A stretch of 63,170 nucleotides of DNA from Parvularcula sp. (GTDB lineage: Bacteria > Pseudomonadota > Alphaproteobacteria > Caulobacterales > Parvularculaceae): the NCBI GenBank assembly GCA_002704915.1, contig PAIP01000035.1, positions 1 through 63,170 on the forward strand. Direction: 5' to 3'. The position numbers were made by a program, and so were the translations under genes. The notes beneath the pieces were generated by a model. The model was not told where the DNA came from. It saw only the letters and a program-made list of their open reading frames with translations, and made no database searches. Every line of letters starts with the position of its first letter. Positions within the stretch are counted from its first letter, which is position 1. Shown here one piece after another: positions 28,154 through 36,528 of the stretch.

Positions 28154-29293
28154 CTAACGCTCATGTTCGCGCTCCATGGCGCGGTTGCGCTGTTTCAGGT
28201 CCGGTCCGCGCGATGATCCGCCGTGCTGTGCGGGGCCCATTAGGAGGTGAATTTGGCGCGCGATCTGCGCCAGTTGCGCCGCGACTTTCGCATCAGGCTG
28301 GCGGGTTTTGGCCTGTTCGACAACCCGATTTGGCACCGGATTCAGTTCCCGATTTATTGGTTTTTGATCAAGATTTTGCCGCTCCAGCCCGGTCGAGGGT
28401 GCCCGGATTTGTTCCTGCTTTAACTTAAATCCCAGCACTTTAGCTTCGTCCCGCCAAGTCGAAAACAGCTCTCGCGTCTCGGTTTTTTCTTTTGCGCGAC
28501 GGGTTCGAAGCGTCGCCAATTCCATTCCGCGCGGCGTTGAATATCCATGCGCTTTGGCGGCTTCCGTGATGGCCTCGCGGCGCTTCGAAAAGGCCTGTTC
28601 CACCTCGCGCGGGATGGCGGCGACGCGGAAATTTTCAGCGGTTCTTTCAAGCGCGATGCCTTCGCGTTCGAGGCCTTTTGCGAGCTCGTTCCGGTATTCG
28701 AGCCCCGCCTGTTTCTGGGCCAGATAAAGCTCTTTGCTGAGGATAGCGCCCCAGGTTCCGTCGCTGCGCGGCGCCAAATTGAAGATAAATGTATGGGTGT
28801 GAAGCTGCGGATCGAGATCGCGGCTTGTATGGTGATCGAACTGCGCTGTGAGGAGGCCTGCCGTGCGTTCGCGGATGCGCCCGCCCTTGCCGCGCCGGGC
28901 CCAGGCGGCGTTCTGTTCGAGATATTTTGTGGCCTTGAGAACGGCGTTTCGCTGCGCGGCTTCGATGATCTGGCGGTCCTGTTCCGACGACAACGCCCAC
29001 AAAACCGAGACGGATTTCGGGGCCGAGAACGTCATGTCCCAGCCCGCGGAATGGGTGTTCTCGCGCCCGCCGCGGGCGACAAGTTCGAGCCCGGTTTTGG
29101 GGTCGCGGCCCATCAGGGCGGCCTCGAATTCGTGTCTTGTCACCGGGCCTTCAAGGGAGAGCTGGTCGGCGCCGCGGCCGGCCCAGCGGCCGGGCGGTTC
29201 GCCCTCGCGCGTGTAGTAATTGTCGGCGCCGAGATGGCTGTAATAGGCGAGCGCCGCCTTCGCGCCGCCCCGCGCGGAGATGGTCGCGACCAT
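28154..29293 (-). CDS. MOBF (TrwC-like) relaxase without helicase
   Basis: A 379-residue conjugative relaxase. The catalytic tyrosine region AALAYYSHLGADNYYTREGE is at residues 13-32, and the metal-binding histidines are in FDHHTSRDLDPQLHTHTF (about 152-169). TrwC and TraI carry a long C-terminal helicase, but this protein stops after about 300 residues of relaxase plus a charged tail. A host or other helicase must therefore unwind DNA. It would nick oriT and pilot the strand into a recipient. Its start overlaps the coupling-protein stop by 1 bp. Confidence 0.9.
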   Translation of the reverse strand: MVATISARGGAKAALAYYSHLGADNYYTREGEPPGRWAGRGADQLSLEGPVTRHEFEAALMGRDPKTGLELVARGGRENTHSAGWDMTFSAPKSVSVLWALSSEQDRQIIEAAQRNAVLKATKYLEQNAAWARRGKGGRIRERTAGLLTAQFDHHTSRDLDPQLHTHTFIFNLAPRSDGTWGAILSKELYLAQKQAGLEYRNELAKGLEREGIALERTAENFRVAAIPREVEQAFSKRREAITEAAKAHGYSTPRGMELATLRTRRAKEKTETRELFSTWRDEAKVLGFKLKQEQIRAPSTGLERQNLDQKPINRELNPVPNRVVEQAKTRQPDAKVAAQLAQIARQIHLLMGPAQHGGSSRGPDLKQRNRAMEREHER

Positions 29294-31095
29294 CAGGATT
29301 TGAGCTTTCGGATCGCGTCGGCGCGCGCGCCGGAAATCCCCTTGGGGCCTTTCGAGGGCGAGTCGGGATCGGGTTCCGGGGGCTCTTCGTTGGCGTCGGG
29401 CGGCCTCGGAGCGGCCCTTGTCCAGCGCGCCGCGACGGATGAAGGGCGCAGCTTTTCGAGCGTGATGTAAGGGAAGGTCAGCTCGAATATGTCCTCGCCG
29501 ACGCCGAGGATGAGCGCCTTGACGCCCTTTCGTGTCGGCCCAAGCCGGGTAGAGAGTTCAGAGGGCGAAACGACGAGGCGGCGCTCGCGTTCCTTGCGCC
29601 AGGTGACGCTCATTCCGTTCGGGGTTTGGGTGCGCGATTTGACAGTTTTTTCGAGTTCCTGATAGCCGATCAACTCCGATATTTCCTTCGCGGCGTGGGA
29701 GAGATTGAGGCGTCCGACGATCTGCGTGCCGATCATGCTCATCCATCCGTCGCCGCGATTGCGGCCATAGGTTTCGCGCAATTGCGCGATGTCCTGTGCG
29801 CCGATCACGGTGATAATACCCTTCGACCGGCCGAGATCGATGAGCGTCGAAAACTGGTCCAGCCGCGGCAATTGCGGGAATTCATCGAGGAAAAGCCAGA
29901 TGCGGCGGCGGCTCGATTCCTCGAGAGTGGGGCTGCCGACGGCCGATGCGAGAAGCGAGATCAGCCCGCCCATCCACGCCGCCGAGAGCTTCGGATAACG
30001 CCCGTCCTGCTGCAGGATCACGGGCCGGAACGGCGCCGGATTTTCGAGCCACTGCGACACGGAAAAGCGCTGGTTCTGATTTTCCTCCCAGGCGTCCGCA
30101 AGCGTCGCGACCACGTTCATATGCGACTGAAAGGTCGAAAGAATGCTTTGCGTCGTTTTCGATTCCGGTTGTTCGAGGCTGCGGATGGCGTTTGGATGAC
30201 AGCGTTTCGCAATCTCCAGGAGCTTGTCGGCGCCGAGCGTTGCGGTCTCCTGAAGATCGCGCCAGGTCCAGCTTGCGCCCTTCGTTTGCTGCAAATGGAC
30301 CGCGCAGCCGACGAATATCTCGCGCGCGGCGTCCGACCACATGGGGTCGGAGCTTGCGGGAATGATGCGCGCCGCGAGCTCCCTCGCATCCTGTTTGGTG
30401 CGGCAGTCGCTCGCCACATCCCAGACAGCGGACCGCGCGTCTTGGGGCGCTAGCAGGACTGGATCGCCCGGAAGCGAGCAGGTCATGTCGCCCTTCACAT
30501 CGAGCACGATGACCCCGTCTCCGCGTTCGATGGCGCCGAGGATCAGGCCCAGCATCATCTGCGTTTTGCCAGCGCCGACGCTCCCCGTGACGAGGAAATG
30601 CCGGGATTCCCGGTCCCGGCTCATGGCGAGGCCAGGCGCGAGGTCGAGCCCTTCGCCGGAGAGTTCGCATTCTTTTCGCAGGGCTTTTTTGATGGCGCGC
30701 CTGGCGTTCGCGCCTGCATGGCGCACCGGGCCCCAGACCACTTTCGCGACCGGTTGCTTCAGGCGCGACGCGATGGCGAACGCGAAGAGCGAAAGAAGGC
30801 TCAAGCCTGAGAACGCCAGCAGCGCGTTGATACGGAGTTCGAGCGCGCCGAGCGCGCGGTATCGCGCGAAATGCGCCTCGCAATCCCGCCAGTAATATTG
30901 CGCGGCCTTGTCGCCGAAGAGGCTTAGCGCCCTGTCATGCAGACACTGGCGCATATGATCGGCAGGCACGGGGTGCGGGCCGTTCTGCGTCGCCGCCATC
31001 ACGGGAAACGCATCGCCAAGAGCGAATGCGTAGACGCCCACAGCAGCAGCAAAGCAAAGTATGGCGGCGAGAATCAATATGCGGTCTATGCTCAT
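29293..31095 (-). CDS. TraD/TrwB-type type IV coupling protein
   Basis: A 600-residue membrane ATPase. There are two N-terminal membrane segments (about residues 5-27 and 87-108). Walker A is VTGSVGAGKTQMML (about 170-183) and Walker B is IWLFLDEFPQL (about 396-406), followed by GRSKGIITVIGAQDIAQLRETYG typical of TrwB/TraD. It docks the relaxosome to a type IV secretion channel. No channel genes are present, so the element likely borrows one. The C terminus is proline- and acid-rich. It overlaps the preceding gene by 4 bp. Confidence 0.92.
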   Translation of the reverse strand: MSIDRILILAAILCFAAAVGVYAFALGDAFPVMAATQNGPHPVPADHMRQCLHDRALSLFGDKAAQYYWRDCEAHFARYRALGALELRINALLAFSGLSLLSLFAFAIASRLKQPVAKVVWGPVRHAGANARRAIKKALRKECELSGEGLDLAPGLAMSRDRESRHFLVTGSVGAGKTQMMLGLILGAIERGDGVIVLDVKGDMTCSLPGDPVLLAPQDARSAVWDVASDCRTKQDARELAARIIPASSDPMWSDAAREIFVGCAVHLQQTKGASWTWRDLQETATLGADKLLEIAKRCHPNAIRSLEQPESKTTQSILSTFQSHMNVVATLADAWEENQNQRFSVSQWLENPAPFRPVILQQDGRYPKLSAAWMGGLISLLASAVGSPTLEESSRRRIWLFLDEFPQLPRLDQFSTLIDLGRSKGIITVIGAQDIAQLRETYGRNRGDGWMSMIGTQIVGRLNLSHAAKEISELIGYQELEKTVKSRTQTPNGMSVTWRKERERRLVVSPSELSTRLGPTRKGVKALILGVGEDIFELTFPYITLEKLRPSSVAARWTRAAPRPPDANEEPPEPDPDSPSKGPKGISGARADAIRKLKS

Positions 31096-31424
31096 CGGTG
31101 GGGCTCCGGATTTGCTGAATGTTCAGTTCGTTTCTCGGTCAGCGCGTCGAGCAGCGCTTCGAACATCGCGAGGAGCCGGTTCATCGAATGAAGGGCTTCC
31201 CCGGCCTTGCCCTCGTGAGCGGCGAGACGCCGGTCCATTGTGCGAAGGCGCTCCGCGATCCCGTCGAAATCGGCGCCGGATAAACCTTTCAGGATCAGAT
31301 CCCGCGCGACGCCGGCGGGCGTGCCGTTGACCGTGTATGCGCGCGCCTTCAGCGCCTCATGCGCGCTTGCTGGCAGCCGGAGGCTGAGCGGCCGCGTGGG
31401 GTCAGGCACGGGACTTGTCCGCAT
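31092..31424 (-). CDS. RHH-like mobilisation accessory protein
   Basis: A 110-residue protein. The N-terminal half RPLSLRLPASAHEALKAR and the following helix look like a ribbon-helix-helix DNA-binding unit. The C-terminal half (about 55-100) is a heptad-like helix. Small RHH proteins such as TrwA bind oriT and assist the relaxase, and its place directly upstream of the coupling protein and relaxase fits that. The assignment is by context rather than strong sequence identity. Confidence 0.65.
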   Translation of the reverse strand: MRTSPVPDPTRPLSLRLPASAHEALKARAYTVNGTPAGVARDLILKGLSGADFDGIAERLRTMDRRLAAHEGKAGEALHSMNRLLAMFEALLDALTEKRTEHSANPEPHR

Positions 31425-31671
31425 CGGCGGTCGATGCGCAGACCTTCGAGCGCATCCAGGTCAGAAGTTCGCGCCGCGGATAGCGGACTGTTTTGCTTCC
31501 GAGCTTGACGAAACGCGGGCCGCCGCCGCGCGAGCGCCAGGTTTCGAGCGTTTGCACGGGAACGCCCGTCAGCTTGCTGGCGGCTTTCGTGTCGATGGCC
31601 TCTTCGAGCCAGCCGGGATTATCCGACAGGATGGCTTCGAGCGACGGAAGAGAGGGTGGAAGTTTCAGCAT
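31402..31671 (-). CDS. Small HTH protein (excisionase/AlpA-like)
   Basis: An 89-residue protein with a MerR-like winged helix: DTKAASKLTGVPVQTLETWRSRGGGPRFVKLGSKTVRYPRREL read across residues 27-70, with the wing Tyr-Pro-Arg pattern. Such proteins act as recombination directionality factors or local regulators in islands. It overlaps the next gene by 23 bp. It could direct excision with the integrase gene 15 kb away, or control the mobilisation genes. Confidence 0.75.
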   Translation of the reverse strand: MLKLPPSLPSLEAILSDNPGWLEEAIDTKAASKLTGVPVQTLETWRSRGGGPRFVKLGSKTVRYPRRELLTWMRSKVCASTADADKSRA

Positions 31672-31817
31672 GGGACGCTCCGTTCACGAAGGAAGAACGT
31701 CCAAAGCCAATCACTGATGGGATCGGCGAAAAAGCAGTTTCATTTCCTCAAAACACCGCAGAGTTGCGCCGGTCTGGCGCCATTCGCGCCGATGTTCGGA
31801 AACAGGAACTGCAAAGG

Positions 31818-32600
31818 CTAGTTGTTGAGGATTTCCTTCATGCGGCGAAGGATGGTGTTCTCTGAGGGCACATCGAGCTCGTCGCAGTGCTTCAACGCCT
31901 CCTGGCGCGCTTCATGGGCGAGTACCTTATACGGTTTCTCCGGATCGGCGTCGCGTAGTTTGACGATATACTCGCGCACGATCCGCCAGCCGGGGAGCTC
32001 GGGGCGGCCCTGTTCTTTATTCCGTTTGATGGTCTCGGGTATTTCAGTCGCGGCGCCTTCAATCGTCAGGCGGATGCCGTCCGGCTCTCTGAGGATTGGC
32101 GGCGCCGGATAGCCGTGTATCGCCAGCCATCTGGCGATGCACGCCCGCGAAATCCTTATATCGCCTATCATTCTCCGGCCTGTCTCGGGAAAATCCGACA
32201 ATGGGGTTGCCGTGAGGTGGTTGAATACCTCGCTCCTTTGAGCAGGGTCATAAATCCATTGATGGAGAAGGCCCTGTTCGCCTGGAAGGCCGCCCTCGCA
32301 ATAAATGACGCTGGCGATGGAGTCCCGGTTCATCTCGTAATAGCGAGTAACGCGCGTCTTCAGCGCGCGCTCATTTTCCGTCATTTCGCATTTCGGAATG
32401 ACGACCGCAATCCGTAAATATTCGAGACCCTTGACGTATTGCGTCGAAATCTGAGCGTCGAACTCGCCGCGGAAAATGGCGCGCTTGAGCCGCTCGAGCA
32501 TCTGATCGGGGGTGAGAAACGCATCCTCGCTTGCGATAAGCTCTGCGGCGCGCTTCAGTGCAAGATATTGCGGCCCGTCTGTAGTTGCGGATTCTGACAT
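31818..32600 (-). CDS. Hypothetical cytoplasmic protein
   Basis: A 260-residue protein starting at the ATG at 32600 with GGAGGGA upstream. It is not recognised. It is rich in charged residues and helical in appearance; a C-terminal segment GWRIVREYIVKLRDADPEKP and ENTILRRMKEILNN may form a small DNA-binding or regulatory tail. It heads the minus-strand mobilisation gene block after a 146-bp gap, so it may be a regulator of transfer, by position only. Confidence 0.55.
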   Translation of the reverse strand: MSESATTDGPQYLALKRAAELIASEDAFLTPDQMLERLKRAIFRGEFDAQISTQYVKGLEYLRIAVVIPKCEMTENERALKTRVTRYYEMNRDSIASVIYCEGGLPGEQGLLHQWIYDPAQRSEVFNHLTATPLSDFPETGRRMIGDIRISRACIARWLAIHGYPAPPILREPDGIRLTIEGAATEIPETIKRNKEQGRPELPGWRIVREYIVKLRDADPEKPYKVLAHEARQEALKHCDELDVPSENTILRRMKEILNN

Positions 32601-32790
32601 GGTCTCCCTCCATACTCTTGGCACGAACAATATAGATTGGCAGCCGCAGGCGCCGTGTCAATGTGCAGAATCCGTGTGATGAGCGCCTGCGATTGCCTAT
32701 CGTTGTATGGCGTTGCACGGAGTTGGATATTCTGCGAAATTTTTAGAAGGATTTTTCGCTATAGTTCAGGCGAAGGTTCCGCCAGCCGTG

Positions 32791-32960
32791 TTGCGCGCCC
32801 GGCTTCAGCCGGGCCGGGCTCTTGTGAACCGAGCCCGCTTGCGCGGTCTCGGCCATTCGGCTTCGATCCCTCGCAGGGTAACGGCCCGTTACCACCGGCC
32901 TTCGGCCAGAGGCCGGGCCTATTTTGTCCTTGCCACTGCGTTCCGCAGGGGCGGTCTTTT
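32791..32960 (+). repeat. Structured ~170-bp repeat, copy B
   Basis: Second copy of the 27614-27790 element. It contains the hairpin CCCGGC-ttca-GCCGGG near the start, a GGCC-rich hairpin in the middle, and CTGCG-ttc-CGCAG followed by GGGGCGGTCTTTTT at the end, resembling an intrinsic terminator. The terminal stem is kept between copies while its loop differs, suggesting selection on structure. It lies about 180 bp upstream of ardA, possibly as a leader or single-strand promoter region. Confidence 0.8.
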
Positions 32961-33000
32961 TATTTCTGAGTGCTTAGGGGCCAGCCCCTCGGCGCGCTTC

Positions 33001-33069
33001 AAGAGAAACAGGCGGTCTCCCGAGGCTCGCCGGCGATAGGGGCCGGCTGCGCCCGCCGCCGGTTTCTCT
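33001..33069 (+). promoter_or_regulatory. Long-range stem-loop upstream of ardA
   Basis: AGAGAAAC (33002-33009) pairs with GTTTCTCT (33062-33069). After one A-G mismatch, GGCGG (33011-33015) pairs with CCGCC (33056-33060). The enclosed 40 bases are G+C-rich with an inner CGGC/GCCG hairpin. A third hairpin, GGGTTGC-atttc-GCAACCC (33105-33123), follows just before the ribosome binding site. Mismatched long hairpins before ardA recall the single-stranded promoters (Frpo, ssi) of conjugative leading regions; this is a hypothesis. Confidence 0.45.
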
Positions 33070-33142
33070 CTTCCGCTTGCACACCCCGTTCTCGGCGAAG
33101 GCCAGGGTTGCATTTCGCAACCCCTTTCTACGGGAGAATCTC

Positions 33143-33661
33143 ATGAGCAAGCCGGAAACCGAAATCAGAATCTATGTCGCCTGCCTTGCGGCCTACAATA
33201 ATGGAATCCTTCACGGACGCTGGATAGACGCGCTTCAGGATTCCGACGCCATCCTTGAAGAGATTGGAAAGATGCTCAACGCGTCGCCTATCAATGGCGC
33301 CGAAGAGTTCGCGATCCATGATTATGAGGGATTCGAAGGCGCGGGGATTGAAGAATATCAGAGCATCGACAGTGTGACCGAGATTGCGGCGTTTATCGGC
33401 GAACACGGGAGGCTTGGCGGGAAACTGCTGGAGTATTTCGGCGATCCTGAAGACGCTCGGACCGCGATGGAGGAAGACTATAGGGGCGAGTATTCATCGC
33501 TCGCAGATTTCGCGCAGGAGCTGACCGAGGAGACGACGGAAATCCCTCAAGCCTTGCAATACTATATCGACTATGAGCGCATGGGGCGCGATCTTGAGAT
33601 TAACGACGTGCTCGCCGTCGAAACCGGATTCGAGGAAGTTCACATATTCTGGCGGCGATAG
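33143..33661 (+). CDS. ardA: Antirestriction protein ArdA
   Basis: A 172-residue acidic DNA mimic. Residues 6-40 (IRIYVACLAAYNNGILHGRWIDA) are the ArdA signature, followed by EEFAIHDYEGF (about 56) and many Asp/Glu to the end. ArdA blocks type I restriction enzymes, helping incoming mobile DNA survive. The ATG at 33143 follows GGGAGA. It lies next to the mobilisation block in a structured leader context, fitting early expression on transfer. It shares the island with a methylase/nuclease system of different type. Confidence 0.9.
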   Translation: MSKPETEIRIYVACLAAYNNGILHGRWIDALQDSDAILEEIGKMLNASPINGAEEFAIHDYEGFEGAGIEEYQSIDSVTEIAAFIGEHGRLGGKLLEYFGDPEDARTAMEEDYRGEYSSLADFAQELTEETTEIPQALQYYIDYERMGRDLEINDVLAVETGFEEVHIFWRR

Positions 33662-33731
33662 CTGCAGTTAGAATGGCCTAAGGCTATTGTTTCTTTTGGT
33701 GGTTCGCCGATTTGAGTTCATTCACAGAAAA

Positions 33732-34331
33732 CTAGCACAAGCCACCTTGATTATCACTGCGTCGGAATAGGATGATTGTCAGGAGTGCCGCAAGCATAAT
33801 GCGATGCCCCCCTTCCATCTCGTCGTAATGATGTTGCTCAAACTTCAGTGCGGCGCGAACTCTTCCTGCTGCCGCTAAAACCAGATCGGGTATATCGTTC
33901 GAGTCACACGACGCCTGCTCAAGCATGTATGTCAGTTCATGCACCGATAGCGTTCTACCATCGGCCGCATACCGCCAGCGCCCCTTTCGCAGCGTATAAG
34001 TTTCGTCGCGCACTAAATTCATGTACGCTGCAACGCTATTTTCATATGAGTGATAATCGGAAGGAGGTGTTGTCGCAGCGATTTCTGACACCAGACTATT
34101 TAGCATACCTGCAAAACTATCTTCCTCTATCTCGTAGAGACCGCCAATATCTGGCATTAGCTCCCAGTTGCTTCTTACATGCGAAAGCGGGCGAAGGACC
34201 TCCCCGTCCAGCAGACAGCTTCCCGAGAAGAATGCCATCACATTCTCAGCACTCCAACAGATCATCGCCGCTTCCTTCATTGTCCTAGACAATTTAGGCA
34301 TTAATGTAAGTGAAGGCGATAGTCGGGTCAT
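33732..34331 (-). CDS. Hypothetical protein
   Basis: A 199-residue protein starting at the ATG at 34331 with GAGAGG upstream; later in-frame ATGs at 34301 and 34280 are possible. It is not recognised. The C-terminal GGHRIMLAALLTIILFRRSD could be a short hydrophobic segment. Low G+C relative to the chromosome marks it as island cargo. It is divergent from the zinc-ribbon membrane gene. Confidence 0.5.
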   Translation of the reverse strand: MTRLSPSLTLMPKLSRTMKEAAMICWSAENVMAFFSGSCLLDGEVLRPLSHVRSNWELMPDIGGLYEIEEDSFAGMLNSLVSEIAATTPPSDYHSYENSVAAYMNLVRDETYTLRKGRWRYAADGRTLSVHELTYMLEQASCDSNDIPDLVLAAAGRVRAALKFEQHHYDEMEGGHRIMLAALLTIILFRRSDNQGGLC

Positions 34332-34411
34332 ACAACAGCCTCTCAAGCGCCTTCACTATTTAGCAATAATAATTTAACCTCCGGCTGGGGATTTTCGGGA
34401 GGTTGGGGGCA

Positions 34412-35245
34412 ATGGCTTCAACATGTCATGGGCGAACTGCTTCGGGAGGATCGTGCGGCAGATTTCTCTACCGCTGCACTAAATGTGGTTCCAGTGGATG
34501 CAATCGCAATAGTTGCCAAAATGATCTGTTCAGTGACGGGCGGTGCTCAAAATGTGGAAACATCGGCAAACAAATGTTGAGCGACTCCGCTTATGAGGAA
34601 GTGAATCAAGAATTCTCAATAAGGCGCGAAACACTTGGAGGTGGCCAAGGTGGACGTCATTGGCAGCAGTACAAATCCGCTAACAAAGCGTATCAGTTGA
34701 ACGATTTTTTAGAGAGGGATGGTAGACCAAAATTCTCTCTGGCTCAGATGGCCGCCGTTTTTCTAATCGGTTTAATATTCTCAATCTGCTTACTAGTGAG
34801 CGACAGTTCAGGGTTTCTAAGTTCCAAAAGCGAAATTTGGATAGCGCAATGGAGCGTGACTCAATCAACCGCCATACTTAGCGGTTTGATTCTTAGTTTC
34901 ACCGCAGCTCTTTCATTCGTTGTTTATTCACTTCAGCGCAAGGCGGTTAAAGTGTGGGATGATGCTGATCGTTGGAAATACGTCGCGCCAGGTTGGGGCG
35001 TTTGCCATTTTACCTTCGGCAACTCCGGAATTGGTGTTGATGGAAACTACTTCCTTTTCTTCCTCGAATGGGAGGCGGTCAAATACGTTCGCAAAACGTC
35101 AGACAAGATTGAGCTTCAAAATCAAGATGGTCAGATTTTAGCCATTCCAAAGCGCTTTTTTGCGCCAGACGAAGGCGGCGACATAAGTTGGGATGAAGTA
35201 GAGCAATACATTCGAAAATCTGCACCTCAGGCAGAATGGTATTAG
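34412..35245 (+). CDS. Zinc-ribbon two-helix membrane protein
   Basis: A 277-residue protein. The N terminus has paired cysteines (GGSCGRFLYRCTKCGSSGC, then CSKCGNIGKQ) forming one or two zinc ribbons. Two membrane helices follow (about 110-130 and 148-170). A C-terminal domain of about 100 residues ends DEVEQYIRKSAPQAEWY and resembles YcxB-like membrane-attached domains. The ATG at 34412 follows GGGAGG. Low G+C. The function is unknown; zinc ribbon plus membrane helices occurs in stress and defence genes. Confidence 0.65.
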   Translation: MASTCHGRTASGGSCGRFLYRCTKCGSSGCNRNSCQNDLFSDGRCSKCGNIGKQMLSDSAYEEVNQEFSIRRETLGGGQGGRHWQQYKSANKAYQLNDFLERDGRPKFSLAQMAAVFLIGLIFSICLLVSDSSGFLSSKSEIWIAQWSVTQSTAILSGLILSFTAALSFVVYSLQRKAVKVWDDADRWKYVAPGWGVCHFTFGNSGIGVDGNYFLFFLEWEAVKYVRKTSDKIELQNQDGQILAIPKRFFAPDEGGDISWDEVEQYIRKSAPQAEWY

Positions 35246-35413
35246 AGCGACAGCTGCATTTTCAGATATGGGATAACATCTTTGATCATACATTCATGGG
35301 TAGCGCGGAAAGCCGCAACGCCTCAAACTGCCCCATAAGTCGCATTCGCGACGTCACTTCTCTTAGGTAGCACTTGCGATTCAAGTGACCGATTTGAGAT
35401 TTTCGCTTCGAAA

Positions 35414-35977
35414 TCAGTACTCGTACTCGTCATCATCATCACTGCAATCGTCTTCATCATTGTCATCATCATAGTGAAACGCGCGATCATTCCAGATGGT
35501 CGCGAGGCACTTTTCGTCGGCCTTTGGAGTTAGAGAAGTGAGCCCCGTCATTAGAAGCAAGTCGCGATAGGCGGCGAATGCCAGCATGTCGAATGGATTG
35601 TCGAAATGCCGAGCGTCATGATCGGTGAGGCGCCAGAGAATGAGTTTCTGCGTAACCTCTTCAATAGTGCCGGCCCGCGTTCGCGCTCCGAGCTGAATGA
35701 GTTTCTTCTCAGCGGCAAACCAGGCACTCTCATTCTCCTCGACCGCTGCAAGTTCGGGGCAATCCTTGAAAGGTTTGTACCGGGCTGACGCGTCTGCTTC
35801 GACACGGTTTCGTTCAGCCATAATACTATCGAGTTGGGCGACCATGTGACGGTATTCGCTGATTAGGATGCCAAATGGCGACTCTGTCCCCTTAAATTCG
35901 AACTGGGTGCCAAGGTCGAAGTCGACGGGGGCGATCAGTGAAGCGGTGCCCTGTAGAATGGTCCGGCGTGTCGTCAT
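35414..35977 (-). CDS. Hypothetical protein with acidic tail
   Basis: A 187-residue protein. The N terminus TTRRTILQGTASLIA looks like a twin-arginine motif but lacks a long hydrophobic stretch. The middle is helical. The last 18 residues are almost all Asp/Glu with a few Asn and Tyr. It is divergent from the Xre regulator gene, sharing a 140-bp spacer with a perfect inverted repeat. No function is recognised. Confidence 0.5.
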   Translation of the reverse strand: MTTRRTILQGTASLIAPVDFDLGTQFEFKGTESPFGILISEYRHMVAQLDSIMAERNRVEADASARYKPFKDCPELAAVEENESAWFAAEKKLIQLGARTRAGTIEEVTQKLILWRLTDHDARHFDNPFDMLAFAAYRDLLLMTGLTSLTPKADEKCLATIWNDRAFHYDDDNDEDDCSDDDDEYEY

Positions 35978-36029
35978 GATTCGGTCTCCTTATGTCAGCA
36001 GTTGGGGAGCGAGCGCGCAATATATGGAT

Positions 36030-36056
36030 GTCTACTATCCTTATTAGATAGTAGAC
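36030..36056. promoter_or_regulatory. Perfect inverted-repeat operator candidate
   Basis: GTCTACTATC and GATAGTAGAC form a perfect 10-base inverted repeat around 7 bases, in the spacer between divergent genes. A related short palindrome, TAGTCAACTA, follows at about 36073. The Xre-type regulator encoded next to it is the obvious candidate ligand. Confidence 0.6.
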
Positions 36057-36132
36057 TGCTATTAAGAAATATGGTAGTCAACTAAAAACGCTGGTTTGTT
36101 GCGTATTTACGCGCACCGTGCATGATCGCGAC

Positions 36133-36378
36133 ATGATCACGCCGGAACAGTGTCGCGCGGGCCGCGCTTTATTGGATTGGACGCAGCGGGACCTTGCCTC
36201 GCGTGCGAAGCTTACACCTCTGACAATCCGAGAATTCGAGCGCGGGAAAAGCCGCCTGAAGGACAGCACAGCTCAATTATTGCGGATGGTGTTTGAAACG
36301 GCCGGCGTGGTTTTCATTGACGAGAATGGCGGCGGTCCGGGTGTGCGGCTTGAAAAGCCCGTTAAAAGGGATGGTTAG
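36133..36378 (+). CDS. Xre-family HTH regulator
   Basis: An 81-residue DNA-binding protein starting at the ATG at 36133 (an upstream in-frame GTG at 36118 is possible). The HTH is CRAGRALLDWTQRDLASRAKLTPLTIREFERG read over residues 6-37. The C-terminal IDENGGGPGVRL motif is common in alphaproteobacterial Xre proteins. It lies 350 bp upstream of a nucleotidyltransferase gene. A second copy of its C-terminal coding sequence occurs about 208 bp downstream. Confidence 0.82.
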   Translation: MITPEQCRAGRALLDWTQRDLASRAKLTPLTIREFERGKSRLKDSTAQLLRMVFETAGVVFIDENGGGPGVRLEKPVKRDG

Positions 36379-36410
36379 GCCAAGCCTCAATTTCGGACGG
36401 CCATCTGTTC

Positions 36411-36515
36411 GCAAGACACCGTGTCTTGCTTCTCGTCATCGCAATTTACCGGCAAAACGGAATTCTGCCGGTAAACCGGGAACGGCCTATCGTCCACTGT
36501 CCATGGACCGTGGAC
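36411..36515. repeat. Cluster of three different palindromes
   Basis: Three near-perfect palindromes sit in 105 bp. GCAAGACAC-C-GTGTCTTGC is at 36411-36429. TTTACCGGCA at 36445-36454 is inverted at 36466-36475 as TGCCGGTAAA. A 24-base palindrome with two mismatches, centred on GTCCATGGAC, is at 36492-36515. They lie between the Xre gene and a duplicated piece of its 3' end, so they may be an inserted palindromic element or operator set. Confidence 0.7.
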
Positions 36516-36528
36516 ATTTCGTACCCCC

